A stretch of DNA of 64,000 nt from DATLZC01 sp037444005 (GCA_037444005.1 JBBING010000004.1:7343-71342); one strand, 5' to 3'. Counted from the first letter of the stretch, positions 28,250-38,288 are shown. The notes: generated from the letters alone by a model not told the origin. Numbers and translations: made by a program.

Positions 28250-29275
28250 ATGCCCTGGGTCATCTTCCTCGTGGCGGCGTTCGGGGTGTTCATTGGAGGA
28301 ACGGCCATCGCTCGGGCCGGAGACGAGATCGCGCGCCGCACGCCGCTCGGTCACGTCTGGGTAGGGGCGCTCCTGGTCGCAGCCGCGACGTCGCTTCCAG
28401 AACTGTCGACGGACACCATCGCGGTGCTTCGCGATGCGCCGGAACTGGCGACGGGAGACCTCTTCGGTAGCAATATGGCCAACATGGGCCTCTTGGGGTT
28501 AGTCGCCCTCATCTATCGTCGGGCGCGCGTTCTCCAGCGGGAAGCGCTGGGCCTCGCGCTCGCCGCGTCCGTCGCCATCGTCCTCACCGGCACGGCCGCC
28601 CTGTTCATCGTCGTCCGCCTCGAGCACAGCGTCGCAGGGGCCTTCAGCTACGGCTCGCTGGCGCTCCTGGCGACCGCGGCCGGCGCCTGGTGGCTGTTTC
28701 CGGAAGCGAGACAGGCCGTCTCCGAGACCACCGCCGACGCCGCAGAGGCGATGTCGCCCGTCGCCGCCGGAGGCGACGCAGGCCGTCCGGGGCGACAGGC
28801 TCTGGGACGCCATGTTTTCGCGTTCGTGTTGGCGGCGGGGGTGATCGTCGCCTCCGGTTCGGCGCTGGTCTGGTCCGCCGAGCGCATCGCTGACATCACC
28901 GGGCTGTCGGAGACGTTCATCGGCGTGCTAGGGCTGGCCATCGCGACGTCGATGCCGGAGCTTTCCGCCTCGCTGGCTGCGGTGCGAATGGGAGCCCTGG
29001 ACATGGCTGTGGGCAACCTCTACGGCAGCAACGCCCTGAACATGACCGCGCTGGTCTGGCTCGACGCCGTCTATCTTCGGGCGCCGCTCCTGGAAACGGC
29101 AGAACCGGCGAACGCCGCTGCGGGGCTCGTGGCCATGCTGCTCATGATGATCGCCCTCACCAACATGGTGCTGCGGGCCGAGCGTCGCCGCTTCCCCATT
29201 GACCCGACCGCCATCGTCATCCTCGGCGGCTACGTGGTCGGGCTGCTCCTGGTCTGGTCCGTGAGCGCGCGCTAA
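28250..29275 (+). CDS. Calcium/cation antiporter (CaCA family, YrbG-like)
   Basis: A 341-residue polytopic membrane protein with the two inverted alpha-repeats of Na+/Ca2+ exchangers. The first is VAAATSLPELSTDTIAVL with GDLFGSNMANM (about residues 42-82), the second IATSMPELSASLAAVRMG with VGNLYGSNALNM (about 230-265). About ten hydrophobic stretches and a polar central loop (about 150-185) are visible. It should exchange Ca2+ for Na+ or H+ across the cytoplasmic membrane. It is divergent from a P2-type ATPase 132 bases away and appears to be read from a leaderless transcript. Its stop codon overlaps that of menE on the other strand. Confidence 0.93.
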   Translation: MPWVIFLVAAFGVFIGGTAIARAGDEIARRTPLGHVWVGALLVAAATSLPELSTDTIAVLRDAPELATGDLFGSNMANMGLLGLVALIYRRARVLQREALGLALAASVAIVLTGTAALFIVVRLEHSVAGAFSYGSLALLATAAGAWWLFPEARQAVSETTADAAEAMSPVAAGGDAGRPGRQALGRHVFAFVLAAGVIVASGSALVWSAERIADITGLSETFIGVLGLAIATSMPELSASLAAVRMGALDMAVGNLYGSNALNMTALVWLDAVYLRAPLLETAEPANAAAGLVAMLLMMIALTNMVLRAERRRFPIDPTAIVILGGYVVGLLLVWSVSAR

Positions 29276-30777
29276 TCCGGACCGCTTGCGAACCACCGCT
29301 CGCGAACGAGGCGGCGCTGAAGCTTGCCGGAAGACGTACGCGGTAGCGCCTCCACGAAGCGAATCCGAGACGGGACCTTGTACGCCGCGAGCCGCTCGCG
29401 GCAGAAGGCGCGGAGGTCGTCCTCCCTGATTTCGGCGCCTGGCTTCAAGACGACGGCGGCCGCCACGGCCTGTCCCCACCGTTCGTCCGGTGCGCCCACG
29501 ACCGCCGCTTCCGACACGGCGGGATGCGCCAGCAGCACCGCCTCCACCTCGGCGGGATACACGTTCTCCCCGCCTGAGATGATGACATCCTCCCGCCGGT
29601 CGAGCACGTACAGATATCCCTCGGCGTCGAGATACCCTACGTCGCCGGTGTGAAGCCATCCGTCGCGGAGCGCGGCGGCGGTCGCCTCGGGCTGCCTCCA
29701 GTAGCCCGCCATCACCATGGGGCCGCGCGCCAGGATGACGCCGGGCTCTCCCGGCGCGGCTTCGGCCCCATCGTCGCGGACGATGCGCAGCTCGACGCCG
29801 GGGAGAGGCCGGCCGGCGGACCCGGGCTTCCGCTGAGTCTCGCCGGGAGCCATGGTGGCCACCTGAGAAGCGGCCTCGGTCAGGCCGTATGTCTGCACGA
29901 CGGGCGCCCCGATGTCGGCGCAGGCCTCGAGCAGCGGCGCCGGCGCCGGACCGCCTCCGAGCAGCACGCACCGCAGCGAGGAAGGATACGGACGCCCTCC
30001 GCGCGCGTCCAGCATACGCTGGAGCATCGCCGCCACCACGGAGACGATGGTGACGCCCTCCTCGTCGATGGCGCGATTGGCCCGCTCGGGGTCGAACGAT
30101 GCGTGCACGACCAGGGGCATGCCGTACAGCGCGCTCTTGAACAGCAGCGACAGGCCACCGACGTGGAACATGGGCAAACAGGCCAGCCAGCGGTCGTCCC
30201 CCCGCAAGCCGAGGTTGAGCGCCGACGCGATGGCGCTCCAGAGGTGGTTCCCCCACGTGAGCATGGCGCCTCGCGGCCGTCCCGTGGTCCCTGACGTGTA
30301 CACGATGGTGTGGACGGCGGCGAGCTCCACCGGGCCGGGCGGCTCCGCGAGGGGCTCCGCGGCGACGGCCTCCTCGAGGGGCACGATCGCGAGCCGGGGT
30401 CGCTCCACCGCCAGGGCCTGCGCGGCGGCTGCGCACGCAGCGTCGTGCAGCAGGGCGGCAGCGTCGAGGTCGGCGAGCTGCCAGGCGAGCTCGGCGGACG
30501 CGAGCCTGGCGTTCAGGGGCGCCAGCGTAGCGCCGGCCCGTCCCGCGCCGAACACCGCGGCCGCGTACGCCGCGCTGTTCCACCCGAGCAGCGCCACCCG
30601 GTCGCCGGGCCGCACGCCGGCATCTCGGAGGCGCGCGGCGACCGCGCTCGCCCGCCGGTCCCACTCCCGGAACGTCGACGTTCCGTCGGGCCCGAAGATG
30701 GCCACCCGCTCGGGCGACACCGCCGCCCGGTTCGCGAGCGGGTCGGGCATCCGCCCGGCGAGCGTGTAGGGATTCAC
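29272..30777 (-). CDS. menE: O-succinylbenzoate-CoA ligase
   Basis: A 501-residue acyl-adenylate-forming ligase. VYTSGTTGRPRGAMLTWGNH is the phosphate-binding loop, QTYGLTEAAS the adenine region, GWLHTGDVGYLD the hinge, and the catalytic Lys is in TSSGKLQRRLV near the C terminus. Position in the men operon identifies it as MenE, which makes o-succinylbenzoyl-CoA. The GTG start at 30777 overlaps the menC stop in a GTGA; the rest of the long open frame upstream is menC. Without the context it would be called only a generic AMP-binding enzyme. Confidence 0.93.
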   Translation of the reverse strand: MNPYTLAGRMPDPLANRAAVSPERVAIFGPDGTSTFREWDRRASAVAARLRDAGVRPGDRVALLGWNSAAYAAAVFGAGRAGATLAPLNARLASAELAWQLADLDAAALLHDAACAAAAQALAVERPRLAIVPLEEAVAAEPLAEPPGPVELAAVHTIVYTSGTTGRPRGAMLTWGNHLWSAIASALNLGLRGDDRWLACLPMFHVGGLSLLFKSALYGMPLVVHASFDPERANRAIDEEGVTIVSVVAAMLQRMLDARGGRPYPSSLRCVLLGGGPAPAPLLEACADIGAPVVQTYGLTEAASQVATMAPGETQRKPGSAGRPLPGVELRIVRDDGAEAAPGEPGVILARGPMVMAGYWRQPEATAAALRDGWLHTGDVGYLDAEGYLYVLDRREDVIISGGENVYPAEVEAVLLAHPAVSEAAVVGAPDERWGQAVAAAVVLKPGAEIREDDLRAFCRERLAAYKVPSRIRFVEALPRTSSGKLQRRLVRERWFASGPD

Positions 30778-31904
30778 GCGGGGGCCTCCTCCAGGCGGAC
30801 GGCGTATTGCTCGAGCGCCTCGCGGTCCAGCGTCACCCCGAGGCCCACCCCGGCTGGCAGGCGCATCTCGCCGCGCTCGACGACGAGCGGCGCCGCCAGC
30901 AGGTCCGACGTCAACAGATGCGCCGTGGCCAGCCCTTGCGCGGGCGACCCTTCGGGCAACGCCGCGGCCAGATGCAGCGCGGCCGCGACCCCGACCCCGG
31001 CGTCGAGGGTCGTGGTGACGACGACGGAGGCCCCGCGCTCCAGCGCGAGGCGGATGACCTCGAGTGACGGCGTGATCCCGCCGAGGACGAGCGGCTTGAC
31101 GACGAGGACATCGGCGCCGCGCGCCTCGAGCACGCTCCGCGCGGCGCCGGCGTCCGTCACCGCCTCGTCGGCGGCGACGCGAACGCCTGTGCCCTCGCGC
31201 ACGGCCCGCATCCCATCGAGGTCGCCCGGCGGCACGGGCTGTTCGACGTATTCGACGCCCCACGCCGTGACGTCCCGCAGGACCGCGATGGCGCGCGCGG
31301 CGTCCCATTCGCCGTTGGCGTCGAGCCGCAGCGCGACGCCCTCGCCGAGCTCCTCGCGCACGGCGGCGATGCGCGCGCGCTCCGCCTCAGGAGACGCCGC
31401 CATGCCCACCTTGAGCTTCACCGCCCGGAAGCCCGCGTCCCGGGCCTCGCGGGCCGCCGCACGGGCGCCGTCGACGGTCGGGTCCGCGATGAGCGCGTTG
31501 ACGGGCACGGACTCGCGCGGACGGCCGCACAAGAGCGCCGCGACCGGCACGCCCGCCGCCCGCGCCCGGAGGTCCCACAGCGCGATGTCGAGACCCGTGC
31601 GCGCCGCGCTGGCAACGGGCGCGGCCGCTCGCGCGAGCGCCCGATCGAGCACGGCCGGCGCCTCGTCGAGGGGACAGCCATCGAGCGCGGCAGCGACCTC
31701 TCGAAGCGCATTCGCGATCGCGGGCTGGGCTTCGCGTTCTCCCACGCCCGGATACGGCGACGCTTCGCCAAGACCCTCCACGCCGCTGTCCGTGAGGACG
31801 GACACGAGCACCCCGTAGCGAACGGCAGACGTCCCCCGCGCGGTGGCGTAGAGCGTCCGGTACGGGACCGCGAAGGGCCAGCAACGGAGCGCGCGCAGCT
31901 TCAC
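30774..31904 (-). CDS. menC: O-succinylbenzoate synthase
   Basis: A 376-residue enolase-superfamily enzyme that dehydrates SHCHC to o-succinylbenzoate. The barrel residues are all present: KLKVG (general-base Lys), LRLDANGEW (metal Asp), VEYVEQPV (metal Glu), VAADEAVTD (metal Asp) and VVKPLVLGG (second Lys). The N terminus RALRCWPFAVPYRTLYAT is the capping domain. The GTG at 31904 overlaps the menA stop as GTGA and gives a normal family length. Some members of this group are dipeptide epimerases or N-acylamino-acid racemases, but the operon settles the role. Confidence 0.93.
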   Translation of the reverse strand: MKLRALRCWPFAVPYRTLYATARGTSAVRYGVLVSVLTDSGVEGLGEASPYPGVGEREAQPAIANALREVAAALDGCPLDEAPAVLDRALARAAAPVASAARTGLDIALWDLRARAAGVPVAALLCGRPRESVPVNALIADPTVDGARAAAREARDAGFRAVKLKVGMAASPEAERARIAAVREELGEGVALRLDANGEWDAARAIAVLRDVTAWGVEYVEQPVPPGDLDGMRAVREGTGVRVAADEAVTDAGAARSVLEARGADVLVVKPLVLGGITPSLEVIRLALERGASVVVTTTLDAGVGVAAALHLAAALPEGSPAQGLATAHLLTSDLLAAPLVVERGEMRLPAGVGLGVTLDREALEQYAVRLEEAPA

Positions 31905-32830
31905 AGCAGCAGCCCTACCGCAAGCGCGACCCCCAGCGCCAGATGGAGCCGGGCGGTGCGCTTGAGCACTTCGTTCAGGGCCTGCCCCTCGGCGCCCGAC
32001 GCGACAGCGCGGACCAGCGCGACCGCCAGGGGCGCTGTGGCGAGCGCAACCAGACACCACCGCGGCAGCGGGCCCAGCGCCACCGCGGCCCCCACGGCCG
32101 CGAAGGCCCCGAGCGTCAGTACGGCGTACCACGCCCTCGTCAGCGGCGCCCCCATGATCACCGCCAGGGTCCGCTTGCCCGCCGCGCGGTCCGTCGGGAT
32201 ATCGCGCAAGTTGTTCGCCACCAGGATGGCGGTCACCGTCATGGCCACCGGCACGGACGCCGCGAACGCGAGGCCGGACACGCGGTCCGTCTGGAGGTAG
32301 TACGTGCCGGTCACGGCGACGACGCCGAAGAACACGAAGACGAACAGGTCACCGAGGCCGTGGTACCCGAAAGGCCAGGGCCCTCCCGTGTAGGTGACCG
32401 CCGACACGAGCGCGAGCGCGCCGATGAGCAGGATCGGCCAGCCGCCGACCGTCGCCAGGTACAACCCCAGGGCCGCGGCCGCGGCGAGCGTCGCCAGCGC
32501 CGCCAGACGCACCTGCGCGGGCGAGGCGAGCCCGGCCTGCGTGACGCGCGGCGGACCGAGCCGCGACGCGCCATCGGCGCCCCGCTCGTAGTCGGCGACG
32601 TCATTGGCAAGGTTGGTCCCGATCTGAATCAGCAGCGCCGCGACCAGGGTCGCCGCGAACACGCCGGGGCGGAAGTCAGCGTCGCGGGCGCCGGCCGCCC
32701 CGCCGACCAGCACGGGCGCGGCGGCGGCGGGGAGCGTCGCCGGCCGCGCCGCGAGAAGCCAGACGCGCCATCGCGGCGTCGGAGCGCCCGAGGGCGCAGG
32801 AGCTCGCCGGGTCGATGTGGCCGCGCGCAT
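31901..32830 (-). CDS. menA: 1,4-dihydroxy-2-naphthoate polyprenyltransferase
   Basis: A 309-residue integral membrane prenyltransferase of the UbiA superfamily, attaching the isoprenoid tail to DHNA. The first Asp-rich motif is TNLANDVADYERGAD (about residues 70-84) and the second is NNLRDIPTDRAAGKRTLAV (about 205-223). Eight or nine hydrophobic stretches are visible. It lies between menB (6 bases upstream) and menC (4-base overlap). The N-terminal 25 residues are polar and Ala/Pro-rich and may be cytoplasmic. Confidence 0.94.
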   Translation of the reverse strand: MRAATSTRRAPAPSGAPTPRWRVWLLAARPATLPAAAAPVLVGGAAGARDADFRPGVFAATLVAALLIQIGTNLANDVADYERGADGASRLGPPRVTQAGLASPAQVRLAALATLAAAAALGLYLATVGGWPILLIGALALVSAVTYTGGPWPFGYHGLGDLFVFVFFGVVAVTGTYYLQTDRVSGLAFAASVPVAMTVTAILVANNLRDIPTDRAAGKRTLAVIMGAPLTRAWYAVLTLGAFAAVGAAVALGPLPRWCLVALATAPLAVALVRAVASGAEGQALNEVLKRTARLHLALGVALAVGLLL

Positions 32831-32836
32831 CGCCGC

Positions 32837-33661
32837 TCAGGGGAGACGCGGGAATTTCGAGAAGTCGGGCTTTCGCTTCTCGAGGAAGGCGTTGCGTCCC
32901 TCTTTCGCCTCCTCCGTCATGTAGAAGAGCAGCGTCGCGTCGCCCGCGAGCTGCTGGAGTCCGGCGAGCCCGTCGGTGTCGGCGTTGAACGCCGCCTTCA
33001 GGAAACGGAGCGCCGTCGGACTCTTCTCGAGGATTTCGCGGCACCACTGCACCGTCTCCTCCTCGAGGCGCTCCAGCGGCACTACCGCGTTCACCAGGCC
33101 CATGTCGAGCGCTTCCTGCGCCGTGTACTGCCGGCAGAGGTACCAGATTTCGCGCGCCTTCTTGTGCCCGACGATGCGCGCGAGCAACGTCGCCCCGTAG
33201 CCGGCGTCGAAGCTGCCGACCTTGGGACCCGTCTGCCCGAAGATGGCGTTGTCTGCGGCGATAGTGAGGTCGCACACCAGGTGCAGCACATGCCCCCCGC
33301 CGATGGCGTAGCCCGCCACCATCGCGATGACCGGCTTCGGGATGGTGCGAATCTGCCGCTGCAGCGGAAGCACGTTCAGCCGGGGGACGCCGTCCTCGCC
33401 CACGTAACCGCCTTCGCCGCGAACCCGCTGGTCGCCTCCGGAACAGAACGCCTGCGTTCCCGCGCCCGTGAGGATGATCACCCCGATGTGCGAGGCTTCG
33501 TGCGCGTCGGCGAACGCTTCGCTGAGCTCGAACAGCGTCTTGGGACGGAAGGCGTTGCGCACCTCGGGCCGGTTGATGGTGATCTTGGCGATGCCTTCGC
33601 CTTCGGCGTGCTCGTAGATGATGTCCTCGAACGGGCGGACCTGCCGCCACGTGACTGTCAT
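32837..33661 (-). CDS. menB: 1,4-dihydroxy-2-naphthoyl-CoA synthase
   Basis: A 274-residue crotonase-fold enzyme closing the second ring of the naphthoquinone. [35 protein letters not shown] and [19 protein letters not shown] are characteristic of MenB, as is [14 protein letters not shown] in the centre. The C terminus has [19 protein letters not shown]. The ATG overlaps the menH stop by four bases. Assignment is firm from both motifs and context. Confidence 0.97.
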   Translation of the reverse strand: MTVTWRQVRPFEDIIYEHAEGEGIAKITINRPEVRNAFRPKTLFELSEAFADAHEASHIGVIILTGAGTQAFCSGGDQRVRGEGGYVGEDGVPRLNVLPLQRQIRTIPKPVIAMVAGYAIGGGHVLHLVCDLTIAADNAIFGQTGPKVGSFDAGYGATLLARIVGHKKAREIWYLCRQYTAQEALDMGLVNAVVPLERLEEETVQWCREILEKSPTALRFLKAAFNADTDGLAGLQQLAGDATLLFYMTEEAKEGRNAFLEKRKPDFSKFPRLP

Positions 33662-34503
33662 CGGACTGCCTCCCTTCTAGCGGTGAAGCTCGGCGCCCAC
33701 GCCTCGAGCGCGTCGCCGACGGCGCGGGCGAAGTCGTCGGGCCGTTCGAGATGCGTCGCGTGGCCGGCGCCGGGGATGATCGCCGTCCTCGCGCGGGGGA
33801 TGAGCCGCGCCATCTCCATCGCGAGGCTCCGGTACTTCTCGTCCAGCTCACCGGCGATGAGGAGCGTCGGCGCGCGGATCTCGCCGAGACGTGAGCGGAG
33901 GGGCGACTGCGCCCCCGCGCCCATCCCGCGCAGGCTGTTGGCGAGCCCGTGAGGGCGGTTCGCCAGTCGCTGCGCCCGCTGCCGCGCGAAGACGTCGGGC
34001 GGAAGGCGTCGCTGGGTCGCGAACAGCGGGATCGATTCCCAGTACTCGACAAAGGCCTCGACGCCGTCCCGCTCGATGCTCGCCGCCAGCGCTTCGTCGC
34101 TCTGCACACGGGCGGCCCGCTCCTCCGGGTCGTCGATGCCCGGCGACACGCTCTCGAGGATGAGCGCTTCCACCCGCTCCGGCGCAAGCAGCGCCAGATG
34201 CAACGCGACCCGGCCGCCCAGCGAGTACCCGAGAACCGCGGCGCGAGCGACGGCGAGCGCATCGAGCAGCGCGGTCAGGTCGGCGACCGCGCGTTCCATG
34301 CGGTAGCGCGCGGGATCGGCGGGCGCGTCAGAGGCGCCGTGCCCGATGAGGTCGGGCGCGACGATGCGCCATCCCGCCCAGCGGCCTGCGAATGGCGCCC
34401 ACGTGGCGGCGCTGCCCGTGAAGCCGTGCAGACAGAGCAGTGGACGGCCCTCGCCCCACTGCTCCACGTTGAGCGCGAGCCCGTTCACCTCGACGCGGCT
34501 CAC
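33658..34503 (-). CDS. menH: SHCHC synthase, alpha/beta hydrolase
   Basis: A 281-residue alpha/beta-hydrolase with the oxyanion segment [14 protein letters not shown], the nucleophile elbow [10 protein letters not shown] (Ser at about residue 93), an Asp in [11 protein letters not shown] and the His in [11 protein letters not shown]. It should eliminate pyruvate from SEPHCHC to give SHCHC. The GTG start at 34503 overlaps the menD stop (GTGA) and puts the protein at MenH length; the upstream open frame belongs to menD. Position between menD and menB supports MenH over a generic hydrolase. Confidence 0.92.
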   Translation of the reverse strand: MSRVEVNGLALNVEQWGEGRPLLCLHGFTGSAATWAPFAGRWAGWRIVAPDLIGHGASDAPADPARYRMERAVADLTALLDALAVARAAVLGYSLGGRVALHLALLAPERVEALILESVSPGIDDPEERAARVQSDEALAASIERDGVEAFVEYWESIPLFATQRRLPPDVFARQRAQRLANRPHGLANSLRGMGAGAQSPLRSRLGEIRAPTLLIAGELDEKYRSLAMEMARLIPRARTAIIPGAGHATHLERPDDFARAVGDALEAWAPSFTARREAVR

Positions 34504-36263
34504 GTTCGCGCCTCCTGTCGAACCGCCACGCGCACCCGGTCCCAGAGCCTCCGGTGGGCCTCGACGTTCTCTCGCCGGTCGGTCCGCGCTTCGATCACGT
34601 GCACGCCCGGAGACGCGAACGACGCGCGCAGGGCCTCGAACAGTTCCGAGCTGGCGCACGCCCGGCGCCACTCGAGGCCGTAGAGCGCCGTCGCATGGCG
34701 GAAGTCGAGGCCGTGGGGCGTGCCGAAGAGCGTCTCGAACCGGTCGCGGGTCTCCGGCGCGTCGGCCTGGGGCAAAAACGAGAAGATGCCGCCTCCATCG
34801 TTGTTCACGAGCAGAACGGTCGCGCGCAGTCCGTGCCGCTTCGCCGCGAACAGCCCGTTCATATCGTGGTAGAAGGACAGATCGCCGATCACGAGCGCCA
34901 GGGGCCCAGCGCTGACCGCGCTCACGCCCAGCGCCGTCGATACGACGCCGTCGATTCCGCTGGCGCCCCGGTTGGCGAGCACGCGCAGCGGGGCCGTCCC
35001 GCCGAAGAGGAACGCGTCGATATCGCGCACGGGCATGCTGTTCCCTGCGAAGACGGTCGCGCCCGGCGGAAGCGCGCGAGCCAGCGCGAACACGGCGCCC
35101 GGCTCCGAGATGGCGTCATCGCTCTCGAGCGCCGCCGTCAGGGCCTCGCGTGCCGCGCGGTCGACGGCCTGCCAGCGGGCCGTCCAGCTTCGGGTCTCCG
35201 GCGGAACCACGTGCCCCGCGAGGACGTCCGCGAGCGCCTCGCACGCCGAGGCCGGGTCGGCGCGCACCAGCGTGGTGGCCACGAGCGCCTGGTCGTTCCA
35301 CGTGTCGCCATCGTCGACGACGACCTGATCGACGCCCGCGTAGCGTTCGAGATAGCGCTGCAACGCCTTCGAGACCGGCGTCGCGCCGAACCGGAGGATC
35401 AGATCCGGCGCGAGGTCGTCCGCCAGCTCGTCGTCGCGCAGGAACGCGTCGTACGCGTCCAGAACGACGTCGGTGCGATGCGGGCCGTACCGGACGCCCG
35501 AGAGTGCGTCGGCCAGCGCCGGCCAGCCCAGCGTCTCCGACAGGCGGACCACAGCCGCCGCGAATCGCTCGTCGTCCCGGGGGCCGCAGACTACGAGCCC
35601 TCGCCGGGCCGAAGCCAGCCGCCGCCCGAGCGACCGCGCGGTCGCGTCGTCGAGCGTTCCCCGACAGCGAACCACGCCGGGGACCGGCGCCGCGACCGAC
35701 AGGAGCGCATCGAAGGAGGGGATCAGCGGCTCGCGGAACGGGAAGTTCAGGTGGACGGGCCCCGCGGGGGGACCCAGGGCATATTCGACAGCGCGGACCG
35801 CACACACGGCCGCGTGCCGAAGCGCCGGTTTCGTCGCCTCCGGCAGCGGCATCTCGCAGAACCAGCGCGCGTGGCTCCCGTAGAGCCGGGCCTGGTCGAT
35901 GGTCTGGAGCGCTCCGACCTCGCGCAACTCCGGCGGGCGGTCCGCGGTCAGCGCGATCAACGGCACGCGGCCGTACCGGGCCTCGGCGACGGCGGGCGCG
36001 AAGTTCACCGCCGCCGTCCCCGAGGTCGCGAGCGCGGCCACGGGCGCCCGGAGCGCCTTCGCGAGGCCCAGCGCGAAGAACGCCGCCGAGCGCTCGTCCA
36101 GGTGCATCCACACGCGGATGTCGGGATGCCGGTCGAAGGCCACCGCGAGCGGCGTCGACCGAGAGCCGGGACACACGCACACGTGACGCACGCCGGAGCG
36201 CGCCAGCGCGTCGGCGAACGTCCACACGAAGGCGCCGAGGGCCGCGCGCGCGTCGTCGCTCAC
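34500..36263 (-). CDS. menD: 2-succinyl-5-enolpyruvyl-6-hydroxy-3-cyclohexene-1-carboxylate synthase
   Basis: A 587-residue thiamine-diphosphate enzyme joining isochorismate and 2-oxoglutarate. The N-terminal Pyr domain has VCVCPGSRSTPLAVAF and TSGTAAVNFAPAVAEA. The C-terminal PP domain has the ThDP/Mg2+ motif GDLSFYHDMNGLFAAK followed by LVNNDGGGIFSFLPQ. All are standard MenD features. The ATG overlaps the menF stop by four bases (36260-36263). Confidence 0.97.
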   Translation of the reverse strand: MSDDARAALGAFVWTFADALARSGVRHVCVCPGSRSTPLAVAFDRHPDIRVWMHLDERSAAFFALGLAKALRAPVAALATSGTAAVNFAPAVAEARYGRVPLIALTADRPPELREVGALQTIDQARLYGSHARWFCEMPLPEATKPALRHAAVCAVRAVEYALGPPAGPVHLNFPFREPLIPSFDALLSVAAPVPGVVRCRGTLDDATARSLGRRLASARRGLVVCGPRDDERFAAAVVRLSETLGWPALADALSGVRYGPHRTDVVLDAYDAFLRDDELADDLAPDLILRFGATPVSKALQRYLERYAGVDQVVVDDGDTWNDQALVATTLVRADPASACEALADVLAGHVVPPETRSWTARWQAVDRAAREALTAALESDDAISEPGAVFALARALPPGATVFAGNSMPVRDIDAFLFGGTAPLRVLANRGASGIDGVVSTALGVSAVSAGPLALVIGDLSFYHDMNGLFAAKRHGLRATVLLVNNDGGGIFSFLPQADAPETRDRFETLFGTPHGLDFRHATALYGLEWRRACASSELFEALRASFASPGVHVIEARTDRRENVEAHRRLWDRVRVAVRQEART

Positions 36264-37669
36264 GGCAGGCCGTCCCCTGTCGACAGGTTCAGCGCCCAGC
36301 GCATCGCCCGCAGCTTCGCGTCAGACTCCTCCCATTCGCGTCCGGGGTCGGATCCGGCGACGACGCCGCATCCGGCGTACAGCCGGGCTTCGTCCTCGCG
36401 GAGCAGGGCGGACCGCAGCGCCACAACGAATTCGCCGCTGCCGGAAGCGTCGGTCCAGCCGACGGGCCCGGCGTACCACCCCCGGTCGAAGGGCTCGCTG
36501 CGACGGATGACCGCGAGCGCCGCTTCGCGCGGCACGCCGCCCACGGCGGGGGTCGGATGCAGGCGCGCGACCAGCTCCAGCACGGACGCCGGCTCCCGGA
36601 TGAGGCCCTCGACGGGCGTGTACAGATGCTGCACGTTGCGCACGCGCATGAGCTCTGGCTCGTCGGGAGCGACGAGGGTTTCGCAGAGCGGCTCGAGGGC
36701 GTCACGCAGCGCCCGCACCACCAGGGCATGTTCGAAGCGCTCTTTCCGGTCGCCGCGCAGGGCTTCGCCCAGCGCATCGTCCTCGGCCGGCGTGGCGCCG
36801 CGCGGCCGGGAGCCAGCCAGACACGACGCCCGCACGCGCCGGCCATCGAGCCGGACGAGCCGTTCGGGCGTCGCGCCGAGGAACAGGGCCCCGCCGCGGT
36901 CGAACGCGAAGATCGTGCAGCCCCCGTAGGCCTGCGCGAGCCTGCGCAGCACCGCGCCCGCCGCTGGCGGCCCGCCGCGGGCCACGACCTCGCGAGCCAG
37001 CACGACCTTGAGCAGCGCCCCCCGCCCGATGGCCTCGGTCGCCGCGCTCACGGCCTCGCGCCAGTACGCGCCCTCCGGCTCTTCACGCGCGAAGCTCGAA
37101 CCCGCGTCCGGCTCCTCAGGGGCCGGCTGAAGCAGGCGGTCGAGTTGCGTGGCGAGCGACTCGACGATGGGGCGTGCCTGATCGTGTGGCCTCACGGCCG
37201 CACTCAGGAGCGCCCACGTCTCGTCGCCCTGCCGCACGAGCGCCGCCGCGGGCACGGCGAGGTCGGCGTCGGCGAACGCGGCCCACGGCCCGCCGGGACG
37301 GCGCGCCTCGGGATCGAACGAGAACCCCGCGAGGCAGATGGGCGCCGCGTACGGCCCGGTCCCCACGACGGCGTCGCCGAGGATGCCGCGCCACCACGCG
37401 AGCGCCCGCGGGAAGCGCTCGGCACTGGAGTCCACGAACGCGGCGGCCGCACCCGAGGCGACGATCGCGAACCCGGCGTCCGGCTGGAGCCACAGCGCGC
37501 GCGCCCCAGGGTCGGCGCGCGCGAAGACGGCCACAGGGTCGAACCACGGAACGGGGAGCCATGCGCTGACCAGCGCCGCCCGCCGATGGCGCGCCGCAGA
37601 ACTCACGGCCTCCTCGACGAGCGGAATGATCATATCGGCCTGCGTTCGAGCGGCGAGGAGGGCGCTCAT
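36260..37669 (-). CDS. menF: Isochorismate synthase
   Basis: A 469-residue chorismate-utilising enzyme that commits chorismate to menaquinone. Catalytic regions are LLKVVLAREVVARG (general-base Lys), ASCLAGSRPRGATP, RKERFEHALVVRAL, LHPTPAVGGVPREAAL and YAGCGVVAGSDPGREW, the standard order in MenF and EntC. The ATG at 37669 overlaps the stop of the TetR gene by four bases, which fixes the start; further upstream the frame is antisense-like and without motifs. The first roughly 150 residues are the weakly conserved N-terminal half typical of MenF. Confidence 0.94.
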   Translation of the reverse strand: MSALLAARTQADMIIPLVEEAVSSAARHRRAALVSAWLPVPWFDPVAVFARADPGARALWLQPDAGFAIVASGAAAAFVDSSAERFPRALAWWRGILGDAVVGTGPYAAPICLAGFSFDPEARRPGGPWAAFADADLAVPAAALVRQGDETWALLSAAVRPHDQARPIVESLATQLDRLLQPAPEEPDAGSSFAREEPEGAYWREAVSAATEAIGRGALLKVVLAREVVARGGPPAAGAVLRRLAQAYGGCTIFAFDRGGALFLGATPERLVRLDGRRVRASCLAGSRPRGATPAEDDALGEALRGDRKERFEHALVVRALRDALEPLCETLVAPDEPELMRVRNVQHLYTPVEGLIREPASVLELVARLHPTPAVGGVPREAALAVIRRSEPFDRGWYAGPVGWTDASGSGEFVVALRSALLREDEARLYAGCGVVAGSDPGREWEESDAKLRAMRWALNLSTGDGLP

Positions 37670-38280
37670 GGCCTGGCCTCCGATGGGTCGCGGGCGCCGA
37701 CGCTGCGCATGAGCAACGGCCGTAGGCCCGCATACGCGTCCTCGAGGCGCTTCGGTTCGCCGGTGAGCACCCAGTGGGTGATGACCTCGTACAGGGCGCC
37801 GAACCACGCCCGGCTGGCGACTTCGGTGTCGACGGGCTCGATGACCCCCGAAGCGACGGCGTCGTCGAGGTGCTGGCGAATGAGCGAGGCGAACTCCTCC
37901 CGGATATCGGCCATGCGCCGGTGGAATTCACGTCCGGCGCCGAGCGCCTCCACCATGAAGAGGCGGGCCAGCGCGCGGTGACGCGCGAAGGTGCGGAGCA
38001 CGGCCAGCAGAGCGGCGTCGGCCTTGGCGACGGGCTCATCGTGCGCGGCCATAGCCTCCTCGATCTTCCCGCGCAGCCGTGCGGCGGTGCGGTCGAGCAG
38101 AGCGAGGAAGAGCGCCTGTTTGCCCGGGAAATGGAAATAGACGCCGCCCTTGGACGTGCCCGATCGGGCGGCGATGTCGTCAACCGCCGCGTCGCGGTAC
38201 CCTTTGCTGGCGAACACGCGCAGCGCGGCTTCGAGAATGCGTTCGTGACGGGCCTGCGCCCGCTCCTGCTCCAGCGCCAT
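37666..38280 (-). CDS. TetR-family regulator heading the menaquinone operon
   Basis: A 204-residue TetR/AcrR repressor. The N-terminal HTH is RHERILEAALRVFASKGY, then VDDIAARSGTSKGGVYFHF with the recognition helix SKGGVYFHF. The C-terminal ligand domain (about 60-204) is helical and matches the short TetR_C type. It is the first gene of the men operon, overlapping menF by four bases (ATGA), and sits directly downstream of an 18-base inverted repeat. It is therefore likely to repress itself and the men genes. The inducer is unknown; a quinone, redox compound or acyl-CoA would be reasonable guesses. I chose ATG at 38280 over a TTG two codons upstream. Confidence 0.9.
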   Translation of the reverse strand: MALEQERAQARHERILEAALRVFASKGYRDAAVDDIAARSGTSKGGVYFHFPGKQALFLALLDRTAARLRGKIEEAMAAHDEPVAKADAALLAVLRTFARHRALARLFMVEALGAGREFHRRMADIREEFASLIRQHLDDAVASGVIEPVDTEVASRAWFGALYEVITHWVLTGEPKRLEDAYAGLRPLLMRSVGARDPSEARP

Positions 38281-38288
38281 CGGCAAAA

